42,138 nt of DNA, from contig NZ_JTIY01000001.1 of NCBI RefSeq assembly GCF_000818175.1, positions 5,716,362-5,758,499 of the forward strand, given 5' to 3'. The translations under genes were made by a program, and so were the position numbers. Positions 32,649 to 42,088 of this stretch are shown piece by piece (the first letter of the stretch is position 1; every line of letters starts with the position of its first letter). Under the pieces are notes generated by a model that was not told the origin of the DNA, ran no database searches, and saw only the letters and a program-made list of their open reading frames with translations. The DNA is from Streptomyces sp. AcH 505. GTDB lineage: Bacteria > Actinomycetota > Actinomycetes > Streptomycetales > Streptomycetaceae.

Positions 32649-34143
32649 TCGAGCGCGTCACACCGGCCGCGATCGTGGTGGCCAGGATCCAGCCGGTGAT
32701 GATGAGCAGGTACGACAGGCCCTGGTACCAGCCGGCCGGCGCGTAGGCCTGCTCCTGACCGAAGTCGACGACGGGCAGGAGCAGGTCCAGCGTGTAGAAG
32801 ACCGGGTTGAAGTGCGGGGCCTCCGCCGGCTTCAGGGCCGGCGGACGGTGCACCGCGTAGACCACGGACCCGACGAGCAGCAGCGAGGCGAGCCAGGCCG
32901 CCGCGCGCATCGGACGGAAGCCGTAGCCGACGGTGACGTCCTGCAGCCGCCCCCAGAGCGCGGCGTACCAGGCGAGCCCGGCGCGCTGTCTGCGCTGCTT
33001 GGCGAGCTGGACCGTACGGGCCCCCGCGTCGTCGCCGACCTTGCGGTACGAGGCGGTCAACTGCTCGTACGCGTAGGGGACATAGCCGTCGAGATCGCGT
33101 TCGAGCACCGGCAGCCTGCGGGCCGCCGGCTCGTGCGGGGCGAGGGTGCCGTAGCTGAGGCCGTCCAGACTGACCCGCTCCGGCCAGACGTCCGGCGCGA
33201 TGTGCAGCAGGTCGAGCTGGGAGCGGCGCAGATTGACCAGGCCCTCGACGGGGGCCGCCGCGCGCAGCCACAGCTCGCCGATGACGCAACTGCTCGCCCG
33301 CAGCGCCACCGCGCCCGGGTTGGCCAGGTGGGCGTGGGCCAGGTTGAGCTGGCCGGGGATCCTGGCCCCGCGCAGATTCACCCGGCCCCGCACCCGTATC
33401 CGCATGGCGCGCACATCGGCCCCCACCTGGAGCGTCTCGGCGCTCAGCGCGGTACCGGACGGCTCCGCCAGCTCCGCGTCGTCGAGCCGCACCGAACCGG
33501 CCACGACCGCGCCGTCCAGCCGCACCTCGCCGGACGCCTTGAGCCCCGGCGCCCACAGATCGTCCCCGCAGCTCGCCTGGTTGAGCGCCAGCAGCGGCTC
33601 GTCCTGCCCGCTCGCCCCGCTGTCCGGCCCGCTGCTGTCGCCCTCCGGCGGCGCGGGCCGGGTCAGTACGGCGCCGTCGAGGAAGATCGCACCCGACACA
33701 CGCGCCCCGCCGAGCCGGACCGGGCCGCTGATCCGGCAGCCCGTCAGCCGCAGCACACCGTCCACGCGCAGGGTGGCGGCGGTGAGCCCGGGGAGCACCG
33801 AACCGCTGAGATTGAGCTGGCGGACCTCGGCGCCGTACAGCTGGGGCGCGGCGTCGAAGAAGCACTCCATGAGCCGGATCGCGCAGGTGGCCGCCGCGTA
33901 GCGCGGCGCCCAGGTCCCGGTGATCCGCGCGCCGGTGATCCGCAGCGCGGCGACCTCGCCGTCCGCCCGGCGGTCGTCCAGCAGCAGGGCCCGCAGGACG
34001 TCGCCCCGCAACGACCGCTCGGGGCCCCAACTGCCCCCGGACGCCGGGTCGTCGTCCGGTGAGGTACGGAAGTCGACGGCCGCGCCGCTCGGGAAGGCGC
34101 GCCACACACGCCGCTCGGCCGGCGTCAGATGGGGGATCTCCAT
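32632..34143 (-). CDS. Membrane-anchored pentapeptide-like beta-helix protein
   Basis: 503 residues. Residues ~60-320 have recurring hydrophobic positions every five residues (for example LRLTGCRISGPVRLGGARVSG-like runs and VNLRGARIPGQLNLAHA), a pentapeptide-repeat-like quadrilateral helix, interrupted by a Ser/Gly/Asp-rich loop near 165-185. A helical region at ~340-400 follows, then two C-terminal membrane helices (~410-430 and ~470-495) with a loop between them. Similar Streptomyces proteins have been called membrane oxidoreductase, but I see no redox motif, so that name is not supported. Start ATG at 34143; the 3' end overlaps the convergent binding-protein gene by 17 bases. Confidence 0.82.
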   Translation of the reverse strand: MEIPHLTPAERRVWRAFPSGAAVDFRTSPDDDPASGGSWGPERSLRGDVLRALLLDDRRADGEVAALRITGARITGTWAPRYAAATCAIRLMECFFDAAPQLYGAEVRQLNLSGSVLPGLTAATLRVDGVLRLTGCRISGPVRLGGARVSGAIFLDGAVLTRPAPPEGDSSGPDSGASGQDEPLLALNQASCGDDLWAPGLKASGEVRLDGAVVAGSVRLDDAELAEPSGTALSAETLQVGADVRAMRIRVRGRVNLRGARIPGQLNLAHAHLANPGAVALRASSCVIGELWLRAAAPVEGLVNLRRSQLDLLHIAPDVWPERVSLDGLSYGTLAPHEPAARRLPVLERDLDGYVPYAYEQLTASYRKVGDDAGARTVQLAKQRRQRAGLAWYAALWGRLQDVTVGYGFRPMRAAAWLASLLLVGSVVYAVHRPPALKPAEAPHFNPVFYTLDLLLPVVDFGQEQAYAPAGWYQGLSYLLIITGWILATTIAAGVTRSISRPS

Positions 34144-34221
34144 TGGCCGGGACTCTGGCGCGGCGCCGCCCGGCCTGTCAACCGGCCCCCTGCCACCGCG
34201 CGTCAGGGAGCCGCCCGCGAA

Positions 34222-35016
34222 TCACCCGACGGCCGCGACGAGTTCGGCCAGCGCTGCCGCGAGCGCGTCCAGTCCTGGCCCCGCAGGGCCGCCCGGCTCG
34301 GTCATGTACAGATCCCGCCGGATCTCGATCATCAGCGCGCTGACCTCCGGGCTCACGCCGTAGTACGCCAGCGGCACATATGTGCCGGCGAAGGGACGGT
34401 CGATGCCCGTCCCGCCGAACCGGGCGAACACCCGCTCGGCGTGGCCCAGCAGCGTGGCCGGGGTGTGGAAGCCGTCCGTCCCCAGACAGACCGGGGGCCG
34501 GGGTCCCGCGCCGTGCAGCTCGTAGGGGAGCGGCGCGGTCGGGTACGAGTGGACGTCGATGACGACGGCCCGTCCGGTGGCCGCCAGCCGGCCGGCCACG
34601 GCCGCCTCCATCGCTGCGGCGTACGGCCGGAAGTAGCGCTCGATCAGCGGCCCGTGCGGCACCTCGGGCCCGCGCAGCCGCTCGCGGTGCGCGGTGTGCG
34701 TGTAGACGGCGCCCATGCCGACCGCCCGCATCTCCTCCCGCTCGTCGGGGAACCGCTCGGGGTCCACGACCAGCCGGGACAGCCCGTTGACGAACCGCCA
34801 CGGCCGCAGGGGAGCCGCGGCTGCGGCCAGCTCCGCGATGCGGGCGGTGTGCGCGTCGGTGAGATGGTCGAGTTCCCGCTCCAGCGCCGCGTCGTCGAGC
34901 ACGATGTCCGCCCGCACCGGACCGGGCACGGTGCGCGCCGAGTGCGGGACGTGCAGCAGTACGGGAGAGTCGTCGGCGCCGGGAATGAGCTGGCAGAACC
35001 GCGCGTCGTCGTTCAT
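34222..35016 (-). CDS. N-formylglutamate amidohydrolase-like enzyme
   Basis: 264 residues from ATG at 35016, chosen for GGAGG close upstream. Motifs of the N-formylglutamate amidohydrolase family (PF05013): VLLHVPHSAR near residue 19, NGLSRLVVDPERFPDE near 75 and IDVHSYPTAPLPYE near 145, and a late EIRRDLYM. His and Glu in these motifs bind zinc. HutG-type members hydrolyse N-formyl-L-glutamate in histidine degradation, but no other hut genes are nearby, so the substrate may differ. It is divergent from the VMAP operon with 129 bases between starts; a weak -10-like GATAGT (35093-35098) could serve the operon. Confidence 0.87.
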   Translation of the reverse strand: MNDDARFCQLIPGADDSPVLLHVPHSARTVPGPVRADIVLDDAALERELDHLTDAHTARIAELAAAAAPLRPWRFVNGLSRLVVDPERFPDEREEMRAVGMGAVYTHTAHRERLRGPEVPHGPLIERYFRPYAAAMEAAVAGRLAATGRAVVIDVHSYPTAPLPYELHGAGPRPPVCLGTDGFHTPATLLGHAERVFARFGGTGIDRPFAGTYVPLAYYGVSPEVSALMIEIRRDLYMTEPGGPAGPGLDALAAALAELVAAVG

Positions 35017-35145
35017 CGTCCTCCGTAGCGGAACAGTGGGCCCCGGCCGGTGCCAGGAAGATCGGACAAGTCCTGGTTGGGGTCCGGGCGGCGTGATAGT
35101 TTCACCCACGATTCTGCGGGTGACCGGCTCAGCGGGGGATGGTCG

Positions 35146-36636
35146 GTGGAGAGGGACTCACCGGACGCGTTAGGGGCGCCAAGCGCCGCCTACCGACGTC
35201 TGAAGATGGCGTGGGTGCACGAACTGAGCGCGCTGGAATGCGTGACCGACGCCGCGCAGCGTCCGCTGTTCGTGCATCTCGTCGCCGAATACCTGAACGT
35301 CGAGATCAACGTACCCGGGCAGACCCCCCGGCTGGACATGGCGGCCCTGGTCGGCAAGGTGCTCGGGCTCGCCGACGGGCGGGACGCCCTCGTCTACGCG
35401 ATCGAGATGCTGGCGGGTCCGCAGCCGGCCAAGTCCGTCGAGGAGCGGGTGCGCAGCCGTCCCGCGCCCGCGCTGCTGCCCGTCTTCACCGAGGACGAGA
35501 TACGCAAAGGCCACGACCTGCTCGTCCCCGACCGGGACACCGATCCCCGACGGCTGCACGCGGCCCTCGCCCACGAACTGCAGATCGACCTGCCGGTCGG
35601 CCTCACCCGCGCCCAGCTCTTCGAACGGCTGCTGGACGCCAACGCCCAGGCGTCCGACGGACTGCCGCCCGCCGTGGTGCTGATGGAGGTGGCCGCCCTG
35701 CACTCCCCGCCGCGCGCCGATGCGCTGCGCGCGTGGTCGGCCGGCTGGGCCGCGCGGTCGGCGCCCGGCACCTCGGAGGCGCTGGAAGCACGCCGGCGCC
35801 GGATCGCCGAGGAACCGCCCCCCGACCCCGATGTGCCGCGCTGCCTCGTCGTGATGGTCGCCCCTGCCGACGACGGGTCGCCCGACCTCTACGTACGCCA
35901 CTGGGTGAACGTCGCCGCAGGCCACTGGGAACCCCTGGCGGGGGAGACCGAACGGGCCACCCCCGCATCCTTCGCCGGCGCGGTCGAACGCGCCGTGGCC
36001 CGCGCCGAGCGGTACTGGGGGGAACACACCGCCGAGGCCGAGGGGCGCGGCGGCGACCCGGTCCACGTCGAGTTCGTCCTGCCGTACGCCATGCTCAACC
36101 ACGACGTCGCCAGGCTGCCGCTGGGGGACCGGGCCATCGGCGAGGTGCCGATCAGCCAGCGCTACCTCGTCCACCTGCGCAGCCTCGACCGGATGCGCGC
36201 CGGGGACCCGGGACAGCTGCGCAGATGGCGGGACCGCTGGGGCGTGTTCCGTGCGGCGGCGGCGGCGCAGACGCCCCACTGGAGCGGGACGGACCTCAAG
36301 CTCTGGCGGGCCGGCCTCACCCGGGAGCGCGCCGTGACAGCGGTCATCCTGCACGGCCCCGCCGTACCCGGGCGCGGTCTTGAGCCACTGGCGGCGGCCA
36401 TCAGCGAGGGCATCGGCGTGGCCGGCTGGGACCGCAGGGAAGAGGACTCCCCCCAGTCGCGGGAGCTCATCCGGGTGCTTTTCGGCCACCCACCCGGGCA
36501 AATCCCGGCGAAGGTGAGCCAGCTGCGTCTCGATGCGGAGGCAGAGGATGAGGGACCCCGGATGATGGGCAGACATATCGCGTTCTTCTGGGATGATCCG
36601 AACCGACTGGTCGACTGTGAGGAGTTGTCTGCGTGA
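35146..36636 (+). CDS. VMAP (vWA-MoxR-associated protein) with EAD-like N-terminus
   Basis: 496 residues from GTG at 35146, chosen because GGGGGA lies six bases upstream. Residues ~18-90 form a small helical bundle (WVHELSALECVTDAAQRPLF) like the effector-associated domains (EAD2-type) that recruit partners. Residues ~100-200 are a second helical region with the same flavour. From ~230 to the end is the VMAP C-terminal domain: CLVVMVAPADD, then the hallmark VHVEFVLPYAMLNHDV at 306-321, and RYLVHLRSLDRMR. VMAP is known as the adaptor of MoxR-vWA ternary conflict systems (Kaur, Burroughs, Iyer and Aravind). The stop overlaps the MoxR start by four bases (GTGA). Confidence 0.85.
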   Translation: MERDSPDALGAPSAAYRRLKMAWVHELSALECVTDAAQRPLFVHLVAEYLNVEINVPGQTPRLDMAALVGKVLGLADGRDALVYAIEMLAGPQPAKSVEERVRSRPAPALLPVFTEDEIRKGHDLLVPDRDTDPRRLHAALAHELQIDLPVGLTRAQLFERLLDANAQASDGLPPAVVLMEVAALHSPPRADALRAWSAGWAARSAPGTSEALEARRRRIAEEPPPDPDVPRCLVVMVAPADDGSPDLYVRHWVNVAAGHWEPLAGETERATPASFAGAVERAVARAERYWGEHTAEAEGRGGDPVHVEFVLPYAMLNHDVARLPLGDRAIGEVPISQRYLVHLRSLDRMRAGDPGQLRRWRDRWGVFRAAAAAQTPHWSGTDLKLWRAGLTRERAVTAVILHGPAVPGRGLEPLAAAISEGIGVAGWDRREEDSPQSRELIRVLFGHPPGQIPAKVSQLRLDAEAEDEGPRMMGRHIAFFWDDPNRLVDCEELSA

Positions 36637-37706
36637 CGGAGCAGAGTTCTGCGGCGGAGACCGCCGTCCCGCCCTCCTGGCGGGTGTTCCACGCGACCGG
36701 ACAGAGCCCGCGGTCCGAGCCGCCCGAACTGCCCGCGGCGCCGCCCTGGCGCGAGTTCAACGGCAGCCCCGTGCAGGACGATCCCCCCGACGACGACCGG
36801 GCGGCGCTGCGCAGACTCGGCGCGACCCGGACGGACCCTCAGCTGCGCGACGAGGAGATCGACACCGTCAACGCGGCCGTGCTGCTGCGCCGCCCCGTCC
36901 TCGTGACCGGGCCGCCCGGGGTCGGCAAGTCGACGCTCGCCTACCTCATCGCGCGCGAACTCGGCCTCGGCCGGGTGCTCCAGTGGAGCATCGTCAGCCG
37001 CACGACCCTGCGCGGCGGTCTGTACGAGTACGACTCGATCGGCCGCGCCCAGGCCATCGCCGCCTGGCGGGCCGGCGGCGAGCCGGGCCCCGCGCGCGAC
37101 GCGGCGCCGGAGCAGCCGGCCGTCGCCGAACCGCCGTACCTCGGCGACTTCATGACGCTCGGTCCGCTCGGCACCGCCCTGCTGCCGTACCGCAGGCCGC
37201 GCGTCCTGCTCGTGGACGAACTCGACAAGAGCGACATCGACCTGCCCAACGACCTGCTGCACGTCCTGGAGAACGGCAGCTTCGAGATCCCCGAGCTGGT
37301 CCGCAGCGACCTGGACTCGGTGAAGGTCTTCTCGGACGACCCGCACAGCCGCGCCACCATCGAGGGCGGCCGGGTGGAGTGCGCCGAGTTCCCGATCGTG
37401 GTCATCACCAGCAACGGCGAGCGGGAGTTCCCCGCCGCTTTCCGGCGGCGCTGCCTGCCGCTCGAAATGCGCCCGCCCAGCCGTGAGCAGCTGCTCTCCA
37501 TCGTGGCCGGTCATCTGCGGCGCCAGCCGGAGGGTGTGTCGGCGCTGGTCGACGAGTTCGAGAGGAGGCTGCAGGACGGCGGTACCCAGTCGGTCGACCA
37601 GCTCCTCAACGCGGTGCAGTTGACGGCGACATACGGTTTCCAGGGCGACAGCGACGGGCGTAAACTCATCGAGATGCTCCTCCGCGACCTCTCGAAAGGC
37701 CGCTGA
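36633..37706 (+). CDS. MoxR-type AAA+ ATPase of the VMAP system
   Basis: 357 residues from GTG at 36633. After a Pro/Ala/Glu-rich N-terminus of ~65 residues comes an AAA+ core: Walker A GPPGVGKST at 93-101 (Lys99), Walker B VLLVDE at 191-196, sensor-1 TSN at 259-261, and the Arg-finger region AAFRRRCLPLEM just after. A helical lid follows to residue ~350. MoxR ATPases act as chaperones that remodel or load a vWA partner; here the vWA partner is the next gene. Both ends overlap neighbours (GTGA with VMAP, TGATG with the third gene), which implies a single message. Confidence 0.93.
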   Translation: MTEQSSAAETAVPPSWRVFHATGQSPRSEPPELPAAPPWREFNGSPVQDDPPDDDRAALRRLGATRTDPQLRDEEIDTVNAAVLLRRPVLVTGPPGVGKSTLAYLIARELGLGRVLQWSIVSRTTLRGGLYEYDSIGRAQAIAAWRAGGEPGPARDAAPEQPAVAEPPYLGDFMTLGPLGTALLPYRRPRVLLVDELDKSDIDLPNDLLHVLENGSFEIPELVRSDLDSVKVFSDDPHSRATIEGGRVECAEFPIVVITSNGEREFPAAFRRRCLPLEMRPPSREQLLSIVAGHLRRQPEGVSALVDEFERRLQDGGTQSVDQLLNAVQLTATYGFQGDSDGRKLIEMLLRDLSKGR

Positions 37707-40700
37707 TGAACGGCTTGCCCAGGGAGCGCGCACCCGGCCCCGACGACACCGGGAGTTCCGCGGTCCCCGGTGCCGCAGGCGACGGGCCGAGCTGGCAGGA
37801 CATCGCCGACTCCCTGTGGCTGGCGTCCCGCCGGCTGGCAGCCGGACGGACCGCCGCACCCGCACCCGCCGTCCCCGAAGCGGATGCGGACCTGCCCCCT
37901 GCCGTGCCTCCCGCCGTGCCGGACAGCGAGCCCTGGGACTTCTCCGTACCGGGGTCCAACGGCGCGGTGCCCGGCGCGCCGACCCACCTCACCGCGACCG
38001 CCGGGACGGGCGGCGAGGCGCCCGGTACGTACACCGCCGTATCCGCGGGTCGGACGCGGCCGGCCGCGCGGCCCCTGCCGCTGGCCAAGGCCATGCGCCG
38101 GCTCGGCCGCCGGGTGGACTCGCGGACCCTGACGGAGCTCGACGAGACGCGTACCGCCGAGCACGGCATCAACGACGGGTTATGGATCCCCTATCTGCTG
38201 CCGACCCGGGAGAACGCCTTCGATCTGGTGCTGCTCGTCGACGACGCGCCCACCATGCGCGGCTGGGAGCGTACGGCGCGTCAGCTCGCCGTCGAGGCCG
38301 CCCGCAGCGGCTCCTTCCGCGACGTCCGGTCCGTGTCCGTCTCCGTCCCGGCCGCAGGACCTCCGGTCCTGCGCAGGCCGGGCGGCCAGCAGGCCGACCC
38401 GGCCGAACTGCTCGACGGCCGCGGCTCCCGGCTCTTCCTGGTGGTCACCGACGGACTCGGGGCGGGCTGGGCCGGCGGAGCGGCCGACACGTTACTCGCA
38501 CGGCTCGCCGCCGGCGGGCCGACCGCGCTGGTGCACCTGCTGCCGCCGTACCTGCGGCACCGGTCCTCGCTCTACCCTTTCCGCGCCTCCCTCGAAGCCG
38601 CCGGATTCGGCGCACTCAACCGGTACCTGGGCTGTCGGCCGCCGCACAGCCTGCCCGACCCGGTACGGCCGCTGCCCGAGCCCGACGACGGGACGGTCCC
38701 GGTGCCCGTGCTGAGCCTGCGCCCCGAGTCCTTCCGGGCCTGGGCCGACCTCGTCACCGGCGAGCGCGGGGTGTCCGCGACGCTGCCCGTGGTGCTGGCC
38801 GGCGCGCTGGCGAAGGGCGCTTCGGCCCCCGGACTGCGCGCCCCGCGCATCGACGGGCCGCGCGCCGCCTCGGCCGCCGTACGCCGCTTCCTGGGCCTCG
38901 CGAGCCCGCTCGCCCGGCAGCTGGCGCTGCTGCTGGCCGTCGTCCCGCTGGACTTCGACCTCATAGAGGAACTGCGCGACCGGGCCGTGCCCGAGGCGGG
39001 CCCCGACCATCTCGCCGAGGTGCTGATGGGCGGGCTCATCAACTGGAACGGCCAGGACGGCGAAGGCGAGCGCGCTGTCGACTTCGCGGACGGGGTCCGG
39101 GAGGCCCTGCTCGCCACCGGAACCCGCACCCAGCTGGCGCAGCTGGTCACCCTGCTCTCCGAGCTGCGGTCGGGACGGGGCGCCGGCGCGCTGCTGCGCG
39201 CCGTGCTGCGCGACCCCGAGCACGCCCCGCTGCCCGACCCGGCGCCGGCCAACCGGCCCTGGCTGCGGATCGAACTCGCGGTGCTCAAGGCGCTGTCGGG
39301 CCCGTACGCGCGCCGGGCGTCGCGGGTGGCGGCTGAGCTGGCGGGCGTGCCGGGCGCATCCGGCGTGACCAGGGGTGGTGCGGGCGCATCCCCCGATAAA
39401 AGTGGATCTTTGCGGGAAGGGCTGGGGGCGGAACAGACCACCGACCCGCCAGGAGGCACAGTGCCGCCCACACCGCCCGAGACAGTTGTTGACGAGAATG
39501 CCGGGAAGGCTGACCACACGATGGACCTCAGAGCGCAAGAGCACAGCTTCGTCCGTACGGGCCAGCCGAAGGTCATGGGCAACGTCCCTCCCAAGAACCC
39601 GAACTTCACCGGGCGGGAGAGTCTGCTGGCAGCGGTGGAACAGCAGTTGCGCGAGGACAAGACGGCAGCGGTCCTGCCGCACGCCCTGCACGGGATGGGC
39701 GGCGTCGGCAAGTCGCAGATCGCCATCGAGTACATCTACCGGCACAGCCACGAGTACAGCGTCATCTGGTGGATCCCCGCCGAGCACGACAGCCTGATCC
39801 TCGCCGCGCTCGCCGAACTGGCCCGCAGCCTCGGCCTCGACGTGGGCCCGCAGGCCAACACGGCGGTCCCCGCCGTACGGGAGGCGCTGCGCACCGGCAA
39901 GCCGTACGAGAACTGGCTGCTGGTCTTCGACAACGCGGAGAACATCGACGCCGTGCGCGCGTACTTCCCCAGCGGCGGCTCCGGAAAGATCATCGTGACT
40001 TCACGCAACCGCGAATGGGAGCGGGTCGCCACCCCGCTCAGCGTCAATGTGTTCGAACGGGACGAGAGCATCACCCTGCTCCAGCGCCGCGCCCGCGGGC
40101 TGGGCGCCGAGGACGCCGACCGGCTGGCGGAGGCCCTCGGCGACCTCCCGCTCGCGATCGAGCAGGCGGGCGCCTGGCACGCCGCAACCGGCATGCCGGT
40201 GGCCGAATACCTCGAACTGCTCGCCGCGCGCCGCCCGGAGATCCTGGAACTCGACCCGTCACCCGACTACCCCGTGACGGTCGCCGCCGCCTGGAACATC
40301 TCGCTGGAACGGCTGGCGCAGAACAACCCGGCCGCCCGGCAACTGCTGGAGATCTGCGCCGGCATGGCGCCCGAGCCCATTCCGCTGAGCATGCTCAGGG
40401 GCGGCCACAAGGTCGAGATCACCCCCGAACTGGACCCGGTCCTGCGCGACCCGCTGCTGCTGGCGCGGGCCACCCGTGACCTCAGCAAACTGTCGCTCAT
40501 CAAACTCGACCACAAGTCGGGCACCCTGCAGATGCACCGACTGATGCAGAACGTCCTCGCCTCAGGGATCGCCTCCGACGAGCAGGAACGGATGCGCCGC
40601 GCGGCGCACCTGCTGCTGTCGACGGCGAAGCCGGGATCGCCCGAGTCCCCCGAACACTGGCCCGCCTACCAGGCGTTGCTGCCCCATGTCATCGCCTCCG

Positions 40701-42043
40701 AAGCGGTGGAGAGTTCCGACCCCTGGGTCCGTGGTCTGGTCTCCGACGTCGTGCTCTTCCTCTACTACTGGGGGGCGCACGACGCCGGCGAGAGCCTGGC
40801 GAGGCAGGCGTGGCTGGCCTGGAGCGCCCAGTCGGGCGCCGAGGAGCTCCAGGTCGTCCGGATGACCAAGCTCCTCGGCTTCTATCTGCGGGTCCTCGGC
40901 CGGGGTGCGGAGGCGCTCACCCTCAACGAGTCGGCGCTGGCCATCTCCCGCACCGCGCAGGTTCCCGACGAGGAACTCATCGACTCCATGTGCCAGATGG
41001 CGAGCGCGCTGCGTTACGAGGGCAAGTTCTACGAGGCGCGCGCGCTGGACGAGGAAGCGGACGAGCGGGCCCGCGACCTGTTCGGCCCCGAGGACCCGGA
41101 GACGCTGCGGGCCGCCCACGACTACGGCATCTCGATGCGGATGTGCGGTGAGTTCGCCGAGGCCAGGCGGCTGGACGAGGAGACGGCGCACCAGTGGGAG
41201 CTGCTGCTCGGCCCGACCAACGGCCTCACGCTCAACACCCTGAACGCGCTGGCCATCGACGTGCGTGAGGCGGGCGACTACCGGGCGGCGCACATCCTCC
41301 AGGAGTCCACCTACCAGACGTATGTGACCCACTTCGGCGAGGACAACGCGGCCACCATCCGCGCGGCGCGGAACCTGGCCGTCTGCCGGCGCAGGGCCGG
41401 GGTGCTCAGCCAGGCGGGGGAGCTGACCGAGGCGACCCTGCTCCGGTTCACCACCCGCTACGGCACCGACTATCCCGACACCCTCGCCACCGCCATGAAC
41501 GCGATCGTCGACCGCAGGCTCGGCGGTGATCTCGCCGCGTCGCGCGACGTGGGGGAGAAGACCCTGGCGCGCTACCGGGCGACGCTCGGCGACACCCACG
41601 CGTACACGCTCGGCACGATGGTGAACTTCGCCGCCACCCTGCGCGCCCTGGGCGAGCTCGACAAGGCCGAGGCGCTCGACAGGGAAGCGACCGAGCGGTT
41701 CCGGGCCACCCTCGGCGAACGGCACGTGTCCACACTCACCGCGGCCATGGGTCTCGCCAACGACCACTACGCCCGGCTGGACTTCGCCCGCGCCCTGGAG
41801 GTGGACGAGGCGACGCTGGGCCCGCTGACGCGCAGCGCGGGGCCCGACCATCCGCTGACCCTGTCCTGCACGGCCAATCTCGCGCTGGACCTGCGCGGAC
41901 TGGGCCGGGTGGCGGAGGCGGACGAGCTGAACGCCAAGGCGGTCGAAGGGCTCACCCGCCTGCTCGGCGACGACCACCCCCGTCCGACGGCGGCCCGGCT
42001 GTACCAGCGGATCGAGTGCGACATCGCGCCGATGCCGCTGTGA
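37706..42043 (+). CDS. Fusion of SAV_2336-type degenerate vWA domain, NB-ARC NTPase and TPRs
   Basis: 1445 residues. After a low-complexity N-terminus (~1-120), residues ~120-540 match the SAV_2336 N-terminal type. Within it LVLLVDDAPTMRGW puts D179-x-A181-x-T183 where a vWA MIDAS has DxSxS, and VVTDG (T248-D249-G250) is at the second metal site. A Pro/Gly-rich linker follows (~545-625). Then comes the NB-ARC STAND module: PPKNPNFTGRE, Walker A GMGGVGKS (663-670), Walker B LLVFD ending at Asp742, GDLPLAIEQAG, and a late MHRLMQ near 943. Residues ~1040-1435 are about eight tetratricopeptide repeats. This C-terminal plan is that of FxSxx-COOH-system TPR proteins. It is the likely sensor or effector of the operon. 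Confidence 0.9.
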   Translation: MNGLPRERAPGPDDTGSSAVPGAAGDGPSWQDIADSLWLASRRLAAGRTAAPAPAVPEADADLPPAVPPAVPDSEPWDFSVPGSNGAVPGAPTHLTATAGTGGEAPGTYTAVSAGRTRPAARPLPLAKAMRRLGRRVDSRTLTELDETRTAEHGINDGLWIPYLLPTRENAFDLVLLVDDAPTMRGWERTARQLAVEAARSGSFRDVRSVSVSVPAAGPPVLRRPGGQQADPAELLDGRGSRLFLVVTDGLGAGWAGGAADTLLARLAAGGPTALVHLLPPYLRHRSSLYPFRASLEAAGFGALNRYLGCRPPHSLPDPVRPLPEPDDGTVPVPVLSLRPESFRAWADLVTGERGVSATLPVVLAGALAKGASAPGLRAPRIDGPRAASAAVRRFLGLASPLARQLALLLAVVPLDFDLIEELRDRAVPEAGPDHLAEVLMGGLINWNGQDGEGERAVDFADGVREALLATGTRTQLAQLVTLLSELRSGRGAGALLRAVLRDPEHAPLPDPAPANRPWLRIELAVLKALSGPYARRASRVAAELAGVPGASGVTRGGAGASPDKSGSLREGLGAEQTTDPPGGTVPPTPPETVVDENAGKADHTMDLRAQEHSFVRTGQPKVMGNVPPKNPNFTGRESLLAAVEQQLREDKTAAVLPHALHGMGGVGKSQIAIEYIYRHSHEYSVIWWIPAEHDSLILAALAELARSLGLDVGPQANTAVPAVREALRTGKPYENWLLVFDNAENIDAVRAYFPSGGSGKIIVTSRNREWERVATPLSVNVFERDESITLLQRRARGLGAEDADRLAEALGDLPLAIEQAGAWHAATGMPVAEYLELLAARRPEILELDPSPDYPVTVAAAWNISLERLAQNNPAARQLLEICAGMAPEPIPLSMLRGGHKVEITPELDPVLRDPLLLARATRDLSKLSLIKLDHKSGTLQMHRLMQNVLASGIASDEQERMRRAAHLLLSTAKPGSPESPEHWPAYQALLPHVIASEAVESSDPWVRGLVSDVVLFLYYWGAHDAGESLARQAWLAWSAQSGAEELQVVRMTKLLGFYLRVLGRGAEALTLNESALAISRTAQVPDEELIDSMCQMASALRYEGKFYEARALDEEADERARDLFGPEDPETLRAAHDYGISMRMCGEFAEARRLDEETAHQWELLLGPTNGLTLNTLNALAIDVREAGDYRAAHILQESTYQTYVTHFGEDNAATIRAARNLAVCRRRAGVLSQAGELTEATLLRFTTRYGTDYPDTLATAMNAIVDRRLGGDLAASRDVGEKTLARYRATLGDTHAYTLGTMVNFAATLRALGELDKAEALDREATERFRATLGERHVSTLTAAMGLANDHYARLDFARALEVDEATLGPLTRSAGPDHPLTLSCTANLALDLRGLGRVAEADELNAKAVEGLTRLLGDDHPRPTAARLYQRIECDIAPMPL

Positions 42044-42088
42044 CGCCGAAGCCGTTGCGGCCGGAAGGCCCCTGACGGCGGCCCGCTT

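Noticed and set aside
35050..35145. Longer VMAP start at GTG 35050
   Set aside because: No ribosome site there; the GTG at 35146 has GGGGGA at correct spacing, and the extra residues show no domain.
37706..42043. FxSxx-COOH cyclophane peptide (RiPP) cluster
   Set aside because: The TPR protein resembles those named for that system, but no radical SAM maturase or short precursor ending FxSxx is found in the window.
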